From: an uncultured Bacilli bacterium
Lineage (GTDB): Bacteria > Bacillota_I > Bacilli_A > RF39 > UBA660
Direction of reading: 5' to 3'
DNA length: 64,000 bases
NCBI GenBank assembly: GCA_934085595.1
Contig: CAKOHK010000001.1
Span: 1 to 64,000, forward strand
The notes beneath the pieces are model-generated. The model searched no databases. It was not told where the DNA came from and saw only the letters and a list, made by a program, of their open reading frames with translations. The position numbers and the translations under genes were made by a program. Below, one piece after another: positions 36,621 to 46,046 of the stretch (position 1 is its first letter; each line of letters starts with the position of its first letter).

Positions 36621-36665
36621 AAAACATACCATTTGATATTAGGTAAAACCTGAGGTATGTTTTTT
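36621..36665 (+). terminator. Terminator after the PHP gene
   Basis: AAAACATACC pairs with GGTATGTTTT; the loop contains a small AGGT/ACCT stem; T run follows. Confidence 0.72.
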
Positions 36666-36733
36666 AATTGAACTTTTTAAAAAATAATAATTTCAAAAAA
36701 ATGTAAAATATTAAAAAATAGTTCAAAAAAACA

Positions 36734-36786
36734 TTTACAAAAAACAATGAAAATTGTATGATTAATTTGATGATATGAGTCATCAA
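36734..36786 (+). promoter_or_regulatory. nrdD promoter with operator-like inverted repeat at the start site
   Basis: TTTACA (36734-36739), 17 nt, TATGAT (36757-36762). The predicted start falls in an inverted repeat TTGATGA (36767-36773), 6 nt, TCATCAA (36780-36786), immediately before the GGTGAGGAG ribosome binding site. It may be an operator or an RNA hairpin; no NrdR box is evident. Confidence 0.55.
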
Positions 36787-36802
36787 GGTGAGGAGTAAAA
36801 AA

Positions 36803-39085
36803 ATGGAAAAAGATAAGGAAAAAGATTTTCTTGATAATTTAACTGTAGTTAAAAGAAGTGGACAAAGAGTGAGTTTCAATGATACTAAAGTCGCTTTAGC
36901 TATTAAAAAAGGTTTTGATAGCGTATATGATGAGTATGATGAGAAACAAGTTAATAAGGTAAAAGAAAAGGTTCTTTCTTATATTGAAAAGAATTATAAA
37001 GATAGAAAAACTATTGGTGTTGAAGATGTAAGTGATATTATCGAACAAGTATTAAAAAGTATGAAGTTTGAAGAAGTTTATGAATCATTTAAAGGATATA
37101 GAGAAAGAAGAACTGCATCAAGAGAAGCATTTGTAGTAAAGCAACAACATAAGTTTGTTAAAGCAATTGAGTCATTAGGTTTAAAAAGTGCAACCGAAGA
37201 AAATGCTAAAAGAGAAAATGCTAATGTTGATGGAGATGGGCCTATGGGAACAATGCTTCACTTTGGTTCTACAATATCAAAAGAATTTGCTAAAGCATAT
37301 TTAATGGATAACAAGTACGCTAAGGCACATGACGAAGGATATATTCATATACATGATTTGGACTTTTGGGCAATGGGGACGACAACATGTACACAAATAG
37401 ATTTAAATAAATTATTTAAAAATGGATTTTCTACAGGACATGGTTACCTTAGAACACCAAATAGTATATCAAGCTATACAGCACTAGCTGCAATCGCAGT
37501 ACAAGCAAATCAAAATGAACAACACGGAGGACAAAGTATACCAGCATTTGATTATTATATGGCTCCAGGTGTACTTAAAACATTTAAAAAAGAGTTTAAA
37601 CAAGCACTTCATGATATGTTAAGTTTTGAAGGATTTATAGATTTAATTAATTTTAATAAAGTACTAGATATAGTAGATAAACTAGATAGTATTGAGTTTG
37701 AAATGGGTATATTTAGTGAGTTTACATCTAAAAGCAAAAAGATAGATGAAATATTTAATGAAGCATATAGACGCGCTATGAGTAAAACAGACAGACAAAC
37801 ATATCAAGCTATGGAAGCATTTATACATAATTTAAATACAATGCACAGTAGAGCAGGAGCACAAGTTCCATTTAGTTCTGTTAACTTTGGAACAGATACA
37901 TCTGCAGAAGGAAGAATGGTTATTAAAAACTATTTACTAGCAGTAGATGCAGGACTTGGACACGGAGAAACACCAATATTCCCAATTTCAATATTTAAAG
38001 TAAAAGAAGGAGTTAATTATTTTAAGGAAGATCCAAACTATGATTTATTTAGATTATCATGTAGAGTATCAGCAAAAAGATTATTCCCTAATTTCTCATT
38101 CTTAGATTCAAGTTTTAATAAACCATATTTAGTAGAAGGAGATTATAATACTGAAGTAGGATATATGGGATGCAGAACAAGAGTTATGGCAAATGTATGC
38201 GGACCAAGCGTTACCCCTGGTAGAGGAAACTTAAGTTTTACATCAATTAATCTTCCAAGATTAGGGATTAAGCATGGTATCGCATTAGGTGAAAGAACTA
38301 AAGCTGATATGGAAGGATTCTATAAGGAGTTAGATGAACTTATGGACCTTGTTAAAGGACAATTACTTCAAAGATTTGAATGTCAATGTTCAAAAACAAG
38401 AGCAAACTTTAAATTCTTACTTGGTAGTCATGTATGGATAAATAGTGAAAAATTGGATAACAATTCAAAACTAAGAACAGTACTAAAACATGGTACTTTA
38501 TCAATCGGATTTATAGGTCTTGCAGAAACATTAAAAGCATTAATCGGAGAACATCATGGTGAGAGTGCTAAAGCACAAAAACTAGGAGAAGAAATCATTA
38601 AACACATGAGAGAAAAATGTGATGCATACTGTGAAGAATATAATTTAAACTTCACACTACTAGCAACCCCTGCTGAAGGATTAAGTGGAAGATTTACAGC
38701 AATAGATAGAAGTATTTATGGAAAAATAAAAGGAGTTACAGATAGAGAATACTACACTAACTCATTCCATGTACCAGTTTATTATAAAACAAGTGTAGCA
38801 CACAAACTTGAAACAGAAGGAATATATCACAAATATACGAACGCAGGACACATTTCATATATAGAACTTGATGGAGATACAGTAAATAATGTAGATGCAT
38901 TTGAACAAGTAGTAAGAATTATGCATGATAATGATATAGGATATGGTGCTATTAATCACCCAGTAGATAGAGACCCAGTATGTGGTTATGTAGGTGTAAT
39001 TAAAGATGTTTGCCCAAGATGTGGAAGACACGAAAATGAAGGCGTAGAAATGGAAAAAATCACAAACTTTAATTGTGGATGTTAA
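36803..39085 (+). CDS. nrdD: Anaerobic (class III) ribonucleoside-triphosphate reductase, catalytic body
   Basis: 760 residues from the ATG after GGTGAGGAG. N-terminal ATP-cone (VVKRSGQRVSFNDTKVALAI, about 10-100), then the ten-stranded barrel with IHIHDLDFWAMGTTTCTQID, HSRAGAQVPFSS, LLATPAEGLSGRF and a C-terminal zinc region VCGYVG/CPRCGR ending NFNCGC. Reduces NTPs to dNTPs without oxygen. The expected C-terminal glycyl-radical segment (RRITGYL.GTLDRFN) is not in this reading frame: it is encoded by the separate gene 15 bp downstream. The nrdG activase follows. Confidence 0.93.
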   Translation: MEKDKEKDFLDNLTVVKRSGQRVSFNDTKVALAIKKGFDSVYDEYDEKQVNKVKEKVLSYIEKNYKDRKTIGVEDVSDIIEQVLKSMKFEEVYESFKGYRERRTASREAFVVKQQHKFVKAIESLGLKSATEENAKRENANVDGDGPMGTMLHFGSTISKEFAKAYLMDNKYAKAHDEGYIHIHDLDFWAMGTTTCTQIDLNKLFKNGFSTGHGYLRTPNSISSYTALAAIAVQANQNEQHGGQSIPAFDYYMAPGVLKTFKKEFKQALHDMLSFEGFIDLINFNKVLDIVDKLDSIEFEMGIFSEFTSKSKKIDEIFNEAYRRAMSKTDRQTYQAMEAFIHNLNTMHSRAGAQVPFSSVNFGTDTSAEGRMVIKNYLLAVDAGLGHGETPIFPISIFKVKEGVNYFKEDPNYDLFRLSCRVSAKRLFPNFSFLDSSFNKPYLVEGDYNTEVGYMGCRTRVMANVCGPSVTPGRGNLSFTSINLPRLGIKHGIALGERTKADMEGFYKELDELMDLVKGQLLQRFECQCSKTRANFKFLLGSHVWINSEKLDNNSKLRTVLKHGTLSIGFIGLAETLKALIGEHHGESAKAQKLGEEIIKHMREKCDAYCEEYNLNFTLLATPAEGLSGRFTAIDRSIYGKIKGVTDREYYTNSFHVPVYYKTSVAHKLETEGIYHKYTNAGHISYIELDGDTVNNVDAFEQVVRIMHDNDIGYGAINHPVDRDPVCGYVGVIKDVCPRCGRHENEGVEMEKITNFNCGC

Positions 39086-39100
39086 GAAAGGAAGTTTATT

Positions 39101-39259
39101 ATGGATAATAAAGAAGTTAAAAAAGTTAAAACAGTAGGTGAGGGTGTTGGTTTTGAAAGAATTAGAAGAATTACAGGATATTTAGTAGGAACTCTTGATA
39201 GATTTAATAACGCAAAGAAAAGTGAAGTTAATGATAGAGTGACTCACGGGATTAAATAA
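39101..39259 (+). CDS. Detached glycyl-radical tail of class III RNR
   Basis: 52 codons, own AGAAAGGAAG ribosome binding site and ATG, 15 bp after the nrdD stop and 2 bp before nrdG. The peptide contains GFERIRRITGYLVGTLDRFN and then NNAKKSEVNDRVTHG, which corresponds to the extreme C-terminus of related clostridial-type NrdD proteins, where the Gly of RITGY carries the radical. It also has a new N-terminal start rich in Lys and Val. It would have to dock on NrdD and be activated by NrdG, somewhat like the stand-alone glycyl-radical protein YfiD/GrcA. Confidence 0.83.
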   Translation: MDNKEVKKVKTVGEGVGFERIRRITGYLVGTLDRFNNAKKSEVNDRVTHGIK

Positions 39260-39261
39260 AA

Positions 39262-39816
39262 ATGCAAATAAGATTAGCGGCAGACCTTCAAAGTGATAGT
39301 GTAGTTGATGGACCAGGACTAAGAGCCGTAGTGTGGACTCAAGGATGTGCCCATCACTGCAAAGGCTGTCAAAACCCTTGTACATGGGATTTTAATGGCG
39401 GAGGACTAGTAGATGTAAGTGAAGTATGTAAAGCCATTAGCGAACTAAAATATCACACAGGTATTACTTTTAGCGGAGGAGATCCAATGTACCAGCCCAA
39501 AGCATGTAATGAAATCGCAAAGTATGCTAAAAGTTTAGGATTTGATATATGGGTATATACAGGTTTCACATTCGAAGAAATAATGAAAATGAGTGAAAAA
39601 GATGAAGTATACCTAGAGTTTCTATCAAATATAGATGTACTTGTTGATGGAAGATTCATATTAGAAAAAAGAAATCTAGGACTTCTATTTAGAGGAAGTG
39701 AAAACCAAAGACTAATAGATATAAAAGAAACATTTAGATGTGGTAAAGTAGTTACACTAAATGAACATAATTACTTTGAAGAAGAAAGTTTTAAAAGAGA
39801 AGAAATGTTTATATAA
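39262..39816 (+). CDS. nrdG: Anaerobic RNR activating protein (radical SAM)
   Basis: 184 residues. Cluster motif CAHHCKGC (Cys29, Cys33, Cys36), preceded by DGPGLRAVVWTQG and followed by ITFSGGDPMYQP, IWVYTGFTFEE and DVLVDGRF, all NrdG features. Generates the glycyl radical with S-adenosylmethionine. Third gene of the nrdD operon; only a weak ribosome binding site, so coupling with the 52-codon gene is likely. Confidence 0.95.
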   Translation: MQIRLAADLQSDSVVDGPGLRAVVWTQGCAHHCKGCQNPCTWDFNGGGLVDVSEVCKAISELKYHTGITFSGGDPMYQPKACNEIAKYAKSLGFDIWVYTGFTFEEIMKMSEKDEVYLEFLSNIDVLVDGRFILEKRNLGLLFRGSENQRLIDIKETFRCGKVVTLNEHNYFEEESFKREEMFI

Positions 39817-39837
39817 GGCGTTAAATTAATGCCTTTT
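39815..39837 (+). terminator. Terminator of the nrd operon
   Basis: AAGGCGTT pairs with AATGCCTT (G-U included) followed by TTT; overlaps the nrdG stop. Confidence 0.75.
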
Positions 39838-39908
39838 TAAATACACAATTTATCTATTTACCTTGCAAAGTAAGGCGATATATGCTATTATGATTATGGT
39901 GGAATAAT

Positions 39909-40856
39909 ATGAAGTCAAGAATGGAAAAATATAATGATCCTACATATTCTACTATGAGTAGAACTAAAAGAAACTCTAGTATTTATAGTAATATGGATAT
40001 GGAAGATATTAAAATTAAAACTGGAAATAATGCTAGAGTAATTGCGGATGCTAGCAAAGAAATTGATATGGATAAGATTCTTAAATATATTAATTCTATG
40101 GAAGAAAAGAAAGAAAGAGTAAATATTACTCTTGATGACTATAAAGATAATGAAATAAGTCCTATCAAAAAAGAAACAAAAGATTATGATATTAATTCCG
40201 TACTTTCAAGAGCCAGAGATAATAGAAATAAAGACTATAGCAATGAAAAATATAAAAAACTTGATAATAGTGAATATAATATACTTAAAAATATAAAAGT
40301 AGAAGAAAACAAAAATGAAGAAGAAGTAAATGATATAGAACTTAATACTAACGAAAAAACCATTGTTAAATTAATTGATGACTTATCAAAAACTAAAAAA
40401 ATGGACAAAAGTGAATTATTTGGTGAGTTAATGGGAGATAATGAAAATACAGTAGTACTAGGAGCAAAAGACCTTGAAGAAGAAGTAAATGACTTATCAA
40501 ATAAAATAGATGAAGCTAAAAAGCCACTTGAAGAGTTAACAAGAGACCTTATGATGGAAAACGAAAAATTAAAAGAAATGATAAGTGAAAATAAAAAAGA
40601 AGAAAATGACGAGCCTAGTATAAAACAAATAAAAATAGAAGAAGAACCAGAAGAAAAAAGAAATGAAGTAGACAAATCATTCTTTACAAACTCTCTTACA
40701 TTCAGTAAAAAAGACTTTGAAGAAACAGATGATTTTCTTGATGAAGAAGAAGGAAGTAGTTTCTATACAAAGTTTGCTATATTCATGATTATAATCGTTT
40801 TAATCGCAACACTTGTTATAATAGCTAACTATGTATTTGATTTAAACTTATTTTAA
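39909..40856 (+). CDS. Hypothetical C-tail-anchored, charged coiled-coil protein
   Basis: 315 residues. The first 285 or so are highly charged and low in hydrophobic residues, with a coiled-coil stretch (about 185-225, DLEEEVNDLSNKIDEAKKPL). One C-terminal membrane helix (FAIFMIIIVLIATLVIIANY, about 287-306) leaves only a few residues outside. No family recognised. It precedes comN-secDF but is separated by a terminator. Confidence 0.7.
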   Translation: MKSRMEKYNDPTYSTMSRTKRNSSIYSNMDMEDIKIKTGNNARVIADASKEIDMDKILKYINSMEEKKERVNITLDDYKDNEISPIKKETKDYDINSVLSRARDNRNKDYSNEKYKKLDNSEYNILKNIKVEENKNEEEVNDIELNTNEKTIVKLIDDLSKTKKMDKSELFGELMGDNENTVVLGAKDLEEEVNDLSNKIDEAKKPLEELTRDLMMENEKLKEMISENKKEENDEPSIKQIKIEEEPEEKRNEVDKSFFTNSLTFSKKDFEETDDFLDEEEGSSFYTKFAIFMIIIVLIATLVIIANYVFDLNLF

Positions 40857-40880
40857 GTATTAATATTCTTTAATACTTTT
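40855..40880 (+). terminator. Terminator after the tail-anchored protein gene
   Basis: AAGTATTAA pairs with TTAATACTT around TATTC-T, then TT. Confidence 0.65.
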
Positions 40881-40922
40881 CATTTGCTATAAAATATTGT
40901 AAAATTAAGAAGGGTGAAGTGG

Positions 40923-41198
40923 ATGGATTTTAAAACAATAGATGAATTAAAACAAAGAGTAAAACCAGCTTTATATTCTAAGCTTAAAGAAATACACGCT
41001 TTAGGATATAAAATAGTGAGTACTAAAGATATATGGGATTATTTAGTAAAATATAAATGGAATAATAAAAAAGATATAGAATTAAACGAACTTGTTAGTG
41101 ATATATTATATGAAAATAATTATTCTATATATAGTTATGTACTTGAAGAAATAAAGAAAAAGAAAGATAGTTTTGATAAAGAAACTGACGTTTTATAG
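40923..41198 (+). CDS. comN: ComN-like post-transcriptional regulator
   Basis: 91 residues from the ATG at 40923 with AAGAAGGG upstream (an in-frame GTG at 40914 overlaps that site). Matches the small family of ComN/YrzD: short helical N-part (RVKPALYSKLKEIHALGY), VSTKDIWDYLVKYKW, and NELVSDILYENNYSIYSYVLEE. In Bacillus subtilis ComN acts on comE mRNA and lies near secDF; the same neighbour is found here, 9 bp downstream. Confidence 0.78.
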   Translation: MDFKTIDELKQRVKPALYSKLKEIHALGYKIVSTKDIWDYLVKYKWNNKKDIELNELVSDILYENNYSIYSYVLEEIKKKKDSFDKETDVL

Positions 41199-41207
41199 GA
41201 GAAAATT

Positions 41208-43430
41208 ATGAAAAAATTATATAAAAGTATTATAGTTACATTATTAGTGTTAGTACTTACATGTTTACTAGTAAAACCTGCACTAAATAATATTAATTTT
41301 GGTATAGACCTTCAAGGAGGATTTGAAGTTCTTTACAAAATAAGTCCTTTAAAAGAAGGCGAAGAAATCACTAAAGATGATTTAGACAATACATATAAAG
41401 CAATAGTAAATAGAATAGATAGTATTGGTGTAAGTGAACCAGTAATAGAGTTTGAAGGTAATAACTTATTACGTGTACAATTACCAGGAGTTTCAAACGA
41501 AGAAGAAGCAAGAAATAGAATTAGTACAACAGCAGTGTTATCATTTAGAGATGTAAACGATAACTTACTTATGAATAGTGATATTCTAGGAAGAAATGGA
41601 GCTAGAGTTAGTCAAAATAGTAAAACACTAGCATACCAAGTAGCACTTGATATAAAAGATACATCTACTTTTTATGATGTAACAAAAGATATATCAAATA
41701 GAAGTAATGGAGAGAATAGAATAGTAATATGGCTTGATTTTGATAAAGATAATGATAGTTTTAAAGAAGAAGAAAGTAAATGTGGACAAGACGGAAACAT
41801 GAAATGTATAAGTTCAGCATATGTAAACGAAGCATTTAGTAGTGATGTAGTTATTGAAGGTGGATTTAGTAAAGAACAAGCAGAATACCTAGCAAGTTTA
41901 ATAAATAGTGGTAGCCTTCCAACAAAATTAACTGAAGAAGCAACACCACGTAGTGTAAGTGCATCATTTGGAGAAGACACAATATATAAAACAAGTATGG
42001 CAGGAATAATAGCCTTTGTATTAATATCATTAATATTAATAGTTAAATATAGATTCTCAGGTATAATCGGAAGTATATGTTTATTTGTATACGCAACACT
42101 TGTATTTGTGCTATTTAACTCAGTAGGAGGAGTACTTACTCTAACAGGAATAGCAGCCCTAATACTAGGAGTAGGTATGGCAGTTGATAGTACTATTATA
42201 AGTAATGATAGAGTTAAAGATGAACTTAGAAATGGTAAAAGTTTAATAAATGCATACAAAGAAGGATCTAAAAGTAGTTTAGTTGCTATAATAGATGCTA
42301 ATATAACAACATTTATCGCAGCAATAATTCTATATATCTTTGGAGAATCAAGTGTACGTGGATTTGCAACTATGCTTATGATAACAATATTTGTAACTAT
42401 TATGTGTAGTGTAATATTATATAGAATACTTACAAATATGTTTGTTAAATCAAGATATTTTGATAATAAAGAAGTATTATTTATAGGTAAAGTACATAAT
42501 AAAACTAATTATGACTTTATGAAATTATCTAAAAAAGCTATATTTACTAGTTTAAGTGTACTAGTAATAGGAATAATATTCTTATTCATAAATGGAATTA
42601 ATTTTGGAGTAGACTTCACTGGAGGAACAAACATAACTATATCAAGTGAAAATACTTTAGATTTAGATAGTGTAAAAGAAGAATTATCATCTTATGATAT
42701 AACAGATAGTGGTAAATACATAGGAAGTAAAAACGAAGGTTACATTAAACTAAATAATGTACTTTCAAATAGTGAAATAATAAAAATTAAAGAAAACTTT
42801 GGAAACAAAGGATATGATGTAAGTGTAAATGAAATAAGTAATTTAGTTACTAAAAACTTAACAACAAACGCAGTTAAATCACTAGTATATTCTATAATAG
42901 CTATAATACTTTATATGATTATAAGATTTGACTTTAGTTATGCAGTAAGTGGTATATTAATGTTACTTCATGATGTCTTAATAACATTAGCAGTATTTAT
43001 AATATTTAATATAAGAGTAGAGTTTATATTAGTAGCAGCTATTCTTACAATAATAGGTTATTCAATAAATGATACAATAGTAGTATTTGATAGAATAAGA
43101 GAAAACACTAAGAAATTATTTAAAAATAAAAAGAAACTTACAAAAGAAGATCTTATAACTCTTGTAAATAATTCATCAAATGAAACAGTAAGCAGAAACT
43201 TATGGACAAGTATTACAACAATAGTATCAATCGTAACATTATTATTTGTTAACTTAAACTCTATATTTACATTCAATATTGCTATATTAATAGGTTTAAT
43301 CGCAGGAACAATATCATCATTATTAATTGCTCCAAGAGTATGGTTATTCTTTAAAAATAAAAGTTTAAATAAAAAAGAAGAAGATGATAATGAAGCACAT
43401 GAATTACTAGTTAAAGGAGTAAACTCATAG
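41208..43430 (+). CDS. secDF: Fused SecD-SecF translocase subunit
   Basis: 740 residues. SecD half: TM1, FGIDLQGGFEVLY, P1 domain, then five helices with GIAALILGVGMAVDSTIISNDRVKDEL. SecF half: TM, FGVDFTGGTNI, and ILTIIGYSINDTIVVFDRIREN. The acidic residues in TM4 regions used for proton-driven pulling are present in both halves (AVDST, SINDTI). Assists export through SecYEG, fitting the many secreted proteins here. GGAGAA site; rsh starts nine bases after. Confidence 0.94.
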   Translation: MKKLYKSIIVTLLVLVLTCLLVKPALNNINFGIDLQGGFEVLYKISPLKEGEEITKDDLDNTYKAIVNRIDSIGVSEPVIEFEGNNLLRVQLPGVSNEEEARNRISTTAVLSFRDVNDNLLMNSDILGRNGARVSQNSKTLAYQVALDIKDTSTFYDVTKDISNRSNGENRIVIWLDFDKDNDSFKEEESKCGQDGNMKCISSAYVNEAFSSDVVIEGGFSKEQAEYLASLINSGSLPTKLTEEATPRSVSASFGEDTIYKTSMAGIIAFVLISLILIVKYRFSGIIGSICLFVYATLVFVLFNSVGGVLTLTGIAALILGVGMAVDSTIISNDRVKDELRNGKSLINAYKEGSKSSLVAIIDANITTFIAAIILYIFGESSVRGFATMLMITIFVTIMCSVILYRILTNMFVKSRYFDNKEVLFIGKVHNKTNYDFMKLSKKAIFTSLSVLVIGIIFLFINGINFGVDFTGGTNITISSENTLDLDSVKEELSSYDITDSGKYIGSKNEGYIKLNNVLSNSEIIKIKENFGNKGYDVSVNEISNLVTKNLTTNAVKSLVYSIIAIILYMIIRFDFSYAVSGILMLLHDVLITLAVFIIFNIRVEFILVAAILTIIGYSINDTIVVFDRIRENTKKLFKNKKKLTKEDLITLVNNSSNETVSRNLWTSITTIVSIVTLLFVNLNSIFTFNIAILIGLIAGTISSLLIAPRVWLFFKNKSLNKKEEDDNEAHELLVKGVNS

Positions 43431-43438
43431 GAGAAAAT

Positions 43439-45556
43439 ATGAAAGATTATACTTATGAAGATTTAATAAAATCTTTAAATACTTATATGGATGAAGACTA
43501 TATAGACTTTGTAAATAAATATTATAATAAGGCATTAGAAATATATAGTGGACTTAAAAGAACTACAGGAGAAGACTATATATCTCACCCTATAAACGTA
43601 GCATACATACTATCAGAACTTAAAATGGACCCTGTCACTATAGGATGTGCATTAATACATGAAGCAATAACATTAAATAAAATGACATACGAAGAAATAG
43701 AAAGTGAGTTTGGTACATTAAGTGCAAATATAGTATTATCAATAACTAAAATAAGTAATTTAAGACAAACGTTTAAAGTTAATTCAAAAGAAAAATATAG
43801 AAGAATTATAGTAGGACTTTGTGATAATGCTTCAACACTATTTATTAAACTAGCAGATAGATTACATAATCTAAGAACACTTGATATGAATGATAAAGAA
43901 CATGTAAAATCAATAGTTTCTGATACTCAAAATATTTATATACCAATAGCGCATAGACTTGGTCTTAAATATATTAAAAGTGAAATGGAAGATTTATGCT
44001 TAAGAGCTACAGTAAAAGATGAATATAATAAGATTCTAAATAGAATAAATGCTTCAAGTAATGAATTAAACGCTTCACTTGAAAAAATGAAAAATAGTAT
44101 TTGTGAAATACTAGATGCACATAACATTAAATATGAAATAGTATATAGAGTTAAATCAGTAAGAGGTATTTATAACAAACTAGCAACTGGTAGAAAATGG
44201 GAAGATATATATGATCTTTTAGGACTTAGAGTACTTACAAATAGTGTAGAAGATTGCTATAGAGTAATCGGACTTGTTCAAGCAAAATATCAGCCAATCG
44301 CAAATAGATTCAAAGATTACATAGCAAATCCAAAAGCAAATAACTATCAAAGTCTTCATACAACAGTTTTTGGAGAAGATGGAAGGGTTTATGAAGTACA
44401 AGTAAGAACATACGAAATGAATGAGATAGCCGAAAAAGGAATCGCATCACACTATAGTTATAAAGAACACACAAATGGAAGTGTTAAAAATAGTTTTGAT
44501 ACAGTACTTGAAAGTCTAAGAACACTAATAGAATTAAATGATATAGAATCAAATATGGAGTTCTTTGGCAATATAAAAGAAGAACTAAAGAAAAATCAAA
44601 TATATGTATTTACTCCAAAAGGAGACATAATAGAGCTTCCAAGTGGTAGTACACCAATAGATTTTGCATATAAAATACATAGTGAAGTAGGAAACACAAC
44701 CACTGGGGCACTCGTTAACTCTAAAATGGTTAAGCTAAACTACGAACTACAAGATGGTGATTTAGTAGAACTAATAACTCAAAAAGGACATGCTCCATCA
44801 AAAGGATGGCTTAAAATAGTTAAAACAGAAGGAGCTAGAAGTAGAATAAAATCTTATTTCTATAAGAATGAAAGAGATAAATATATTCTTATGGGAAAAG
44901 AAATGTTAATAAATGAATGTAAAAAGAAAAACATTGATTTTAACGAACTAATTAAAGAAGAAAACATAGAAAAAATAAAAACTAGTTTAAACTTAGAAAC
45001 ACTTGACGATATATATTTTTCTATATCAACTCTAAGATACCTACCATCAACCATAATAAGCAAAATAGATAATAAAAATGTACATAAAGAACGTAATACT
45101 ATATTAGAAAAGAAAAAAAGTAATAATGGTATCTTAGTCGCAGGACAAAGTGATATATTATGTAGTATAGCAGACTGCTGTAAACCGGTATATGGTGAAG
45201 ATATAGTTGGATACATAACACGTGGTTATGGAGTTAAAATACATAGCAAAACATGTAGTAATATAGATTTAAATAGCGATAGAATAATAGATGCATCATG
45301 GTCAAGTGAAAGTAACAATAAATATAATAGTATGTTACGTGTATATATAGATAAAGTAGGGGATGTTATAATGAACATTCTATCTATATCTAAAAAATAT
45401 GATATTAATATAGATGGATTTAATCTAATTAATAGAAATAATGAATTATTCTACGATATTAATCTTAAAGTAAATGATATAAAAAAATTATATTCATTTA
45501 TGGATGAAATTAAAGGTATAAATGAAGTAATTAAACTAGAAAGGATTTATTTATGA
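43439..45556 (+). CDS. relA: RelA/SpoT homologue (Rsh), hydrolase site apparently lost
   Basis: 705 residues: HD-like domain, (p)ppGpp synthetase, TGS (VFTPKGDIIELPSGSTPIDF) and a C-terminal zinc-finger/ACT part (CCKPVYGEDIVGYITRG). Synthetase motifs are complete (YDLLGLRVLT, RFKDYIANPKANNYQSLHT, YEVQVRT, EIAEKGIASHY). In the N-domain the hydrolase motif HDxxED reads HEAITLN: Asp replaced by Glu, and the ED pair gone, although GEDYISHPINVAYIL and KLADRLHNLRTL remain. It probably makes but does not degrade (p)ppGpp. Overlaps dtd by four bases. Confidence 0.93.
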   Translation: MKDYTYEDLIKSLNTYMDEDYIDFVNKYYNKALEIYSGLKRTTGEDYISHPINVAYILSELKMDPVTIGCALIHEAITLNKMTYEEIESEFGTLSANIVLSITKISNLRQTFKVNSKEKYRRIIVGLCDNASTLFIKLADRLHNLRTLDMNDKEHVKSIVSDTQNIYIPIAHRLGLKYIKSEMEDLCLRATVKDEYNKILNRINASSNELNASLEKMKNSICEILDAHNIKYEIVYRVKSVRGIYNKLATGRKWEDIYDLLGLRVLTNSVEDCYRVIGLVQAKYQPIANRFKDYIANPKANNYQSLHTTVFGEDGRVYEVQVRTYEMNEIAEKGIASHYSYKEHTNGSVKNSFDTVLESLRTLIELNDIESNMEFFGNIKEELKKNQIYVFTPKGDIIELPSGSTPIDFAYKIHSEVGNTTTGALVNSKMVKLNYELQDGDLVELITQKGHAPSKGWLKIVKTEGARSRIKSYFYKNERDKYILMGKEMLINECKKKNIDFNELIKEENIEKIKTSLNLETLDDIYFSISTLRYLPSTIISKIDNKNVHKERNTILEKKKSNNGILVAGQSDILCSIADCCKPVYGEDIVGYITRGYGVKIHSKTCSNIDLNSDRIIDASWSSESNNKYNSMLRVYIDKVGDVIMNILSISKKYDINIDGFNLINRNNELFYDINLKVNDIKKLYSFMDEIKGINEVIKLERIYL

Positions 45557-46002
45557 AACTAGTAGTACAAAGATGCAAGATGGGTAATGTTGTTATTAAT
45601 AATAAAGTAAATGGTAAAGTAGATGTAGGCTTTGTTATATTAGTAGGTTTTACTCATGGTGATAACGAATTAATAATAGATAAAATGATAGACAAACTAA
45701 TTCATTTAAGAATATTTGAAGATGAAAATGAAAAAATGAATAAAAGTATTTTAGATGTAAACGGAACAATACTAAGTATTTCACAGTTTACACTATATGC
45801 AAATTGTAAAGAGGGAAGAAGACCATCATTTAATCTAGCAATGAAAGCAGATGAAGCATCTAAATTATATGATATATTTAATGAAAAACTAAATAAATAT
45901 ATTCATACTGAAACAGGTATATTTGGAAGTGATATGCAAGTAACACTTCAAAACGATGGACCAGTTACAATAATATTAGATAGCGAGGAGTTATTTAAAT
46001 AA
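45553..46002 (+). CDS. dtd: D-aminoacyl-tRNA deacylase
   Basis: 149 residues: MKLVVQRC start, VGFVILVGF, SQFTLYANCKEGRRPSF with the conserved SQFTLYA, and the NxGPV motif NDGPVTIIL. Removes D-amino acids (and Gly) from tRNA. ATG overlaps the rsh stop (ATGA), a common pairing in Bacillota. Confidence 0.96.
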   Translation: MKLVVQRCKMGNVVINNKVNGKVDVGFVILVGFTHGDNELIIDKMIDKLIHLRIFEDENEKMNKSILDVNGTILSISQFTLYANCKEGRRPSFNLAMKADEASKLYDIFNEKLNKYIHTETGIFGSDMQVTLQNDGPVTIILDSEELFK

Positions 46003-46044
46003 AAAAGACATTTTATAGATTAATCTCTATATTAATGTCTTTTT
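46001..46044. terminator. Bidirectional terminator after dtd
   Basis: AAAAAGACATT pairs with AATGTCTTTTT around a longer loop containing a small AGATTAATCT palindrome. Separates dtd from the convergent GNAT gene. Confidence 0.72.
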
Positions 46045-46046
46045 AA

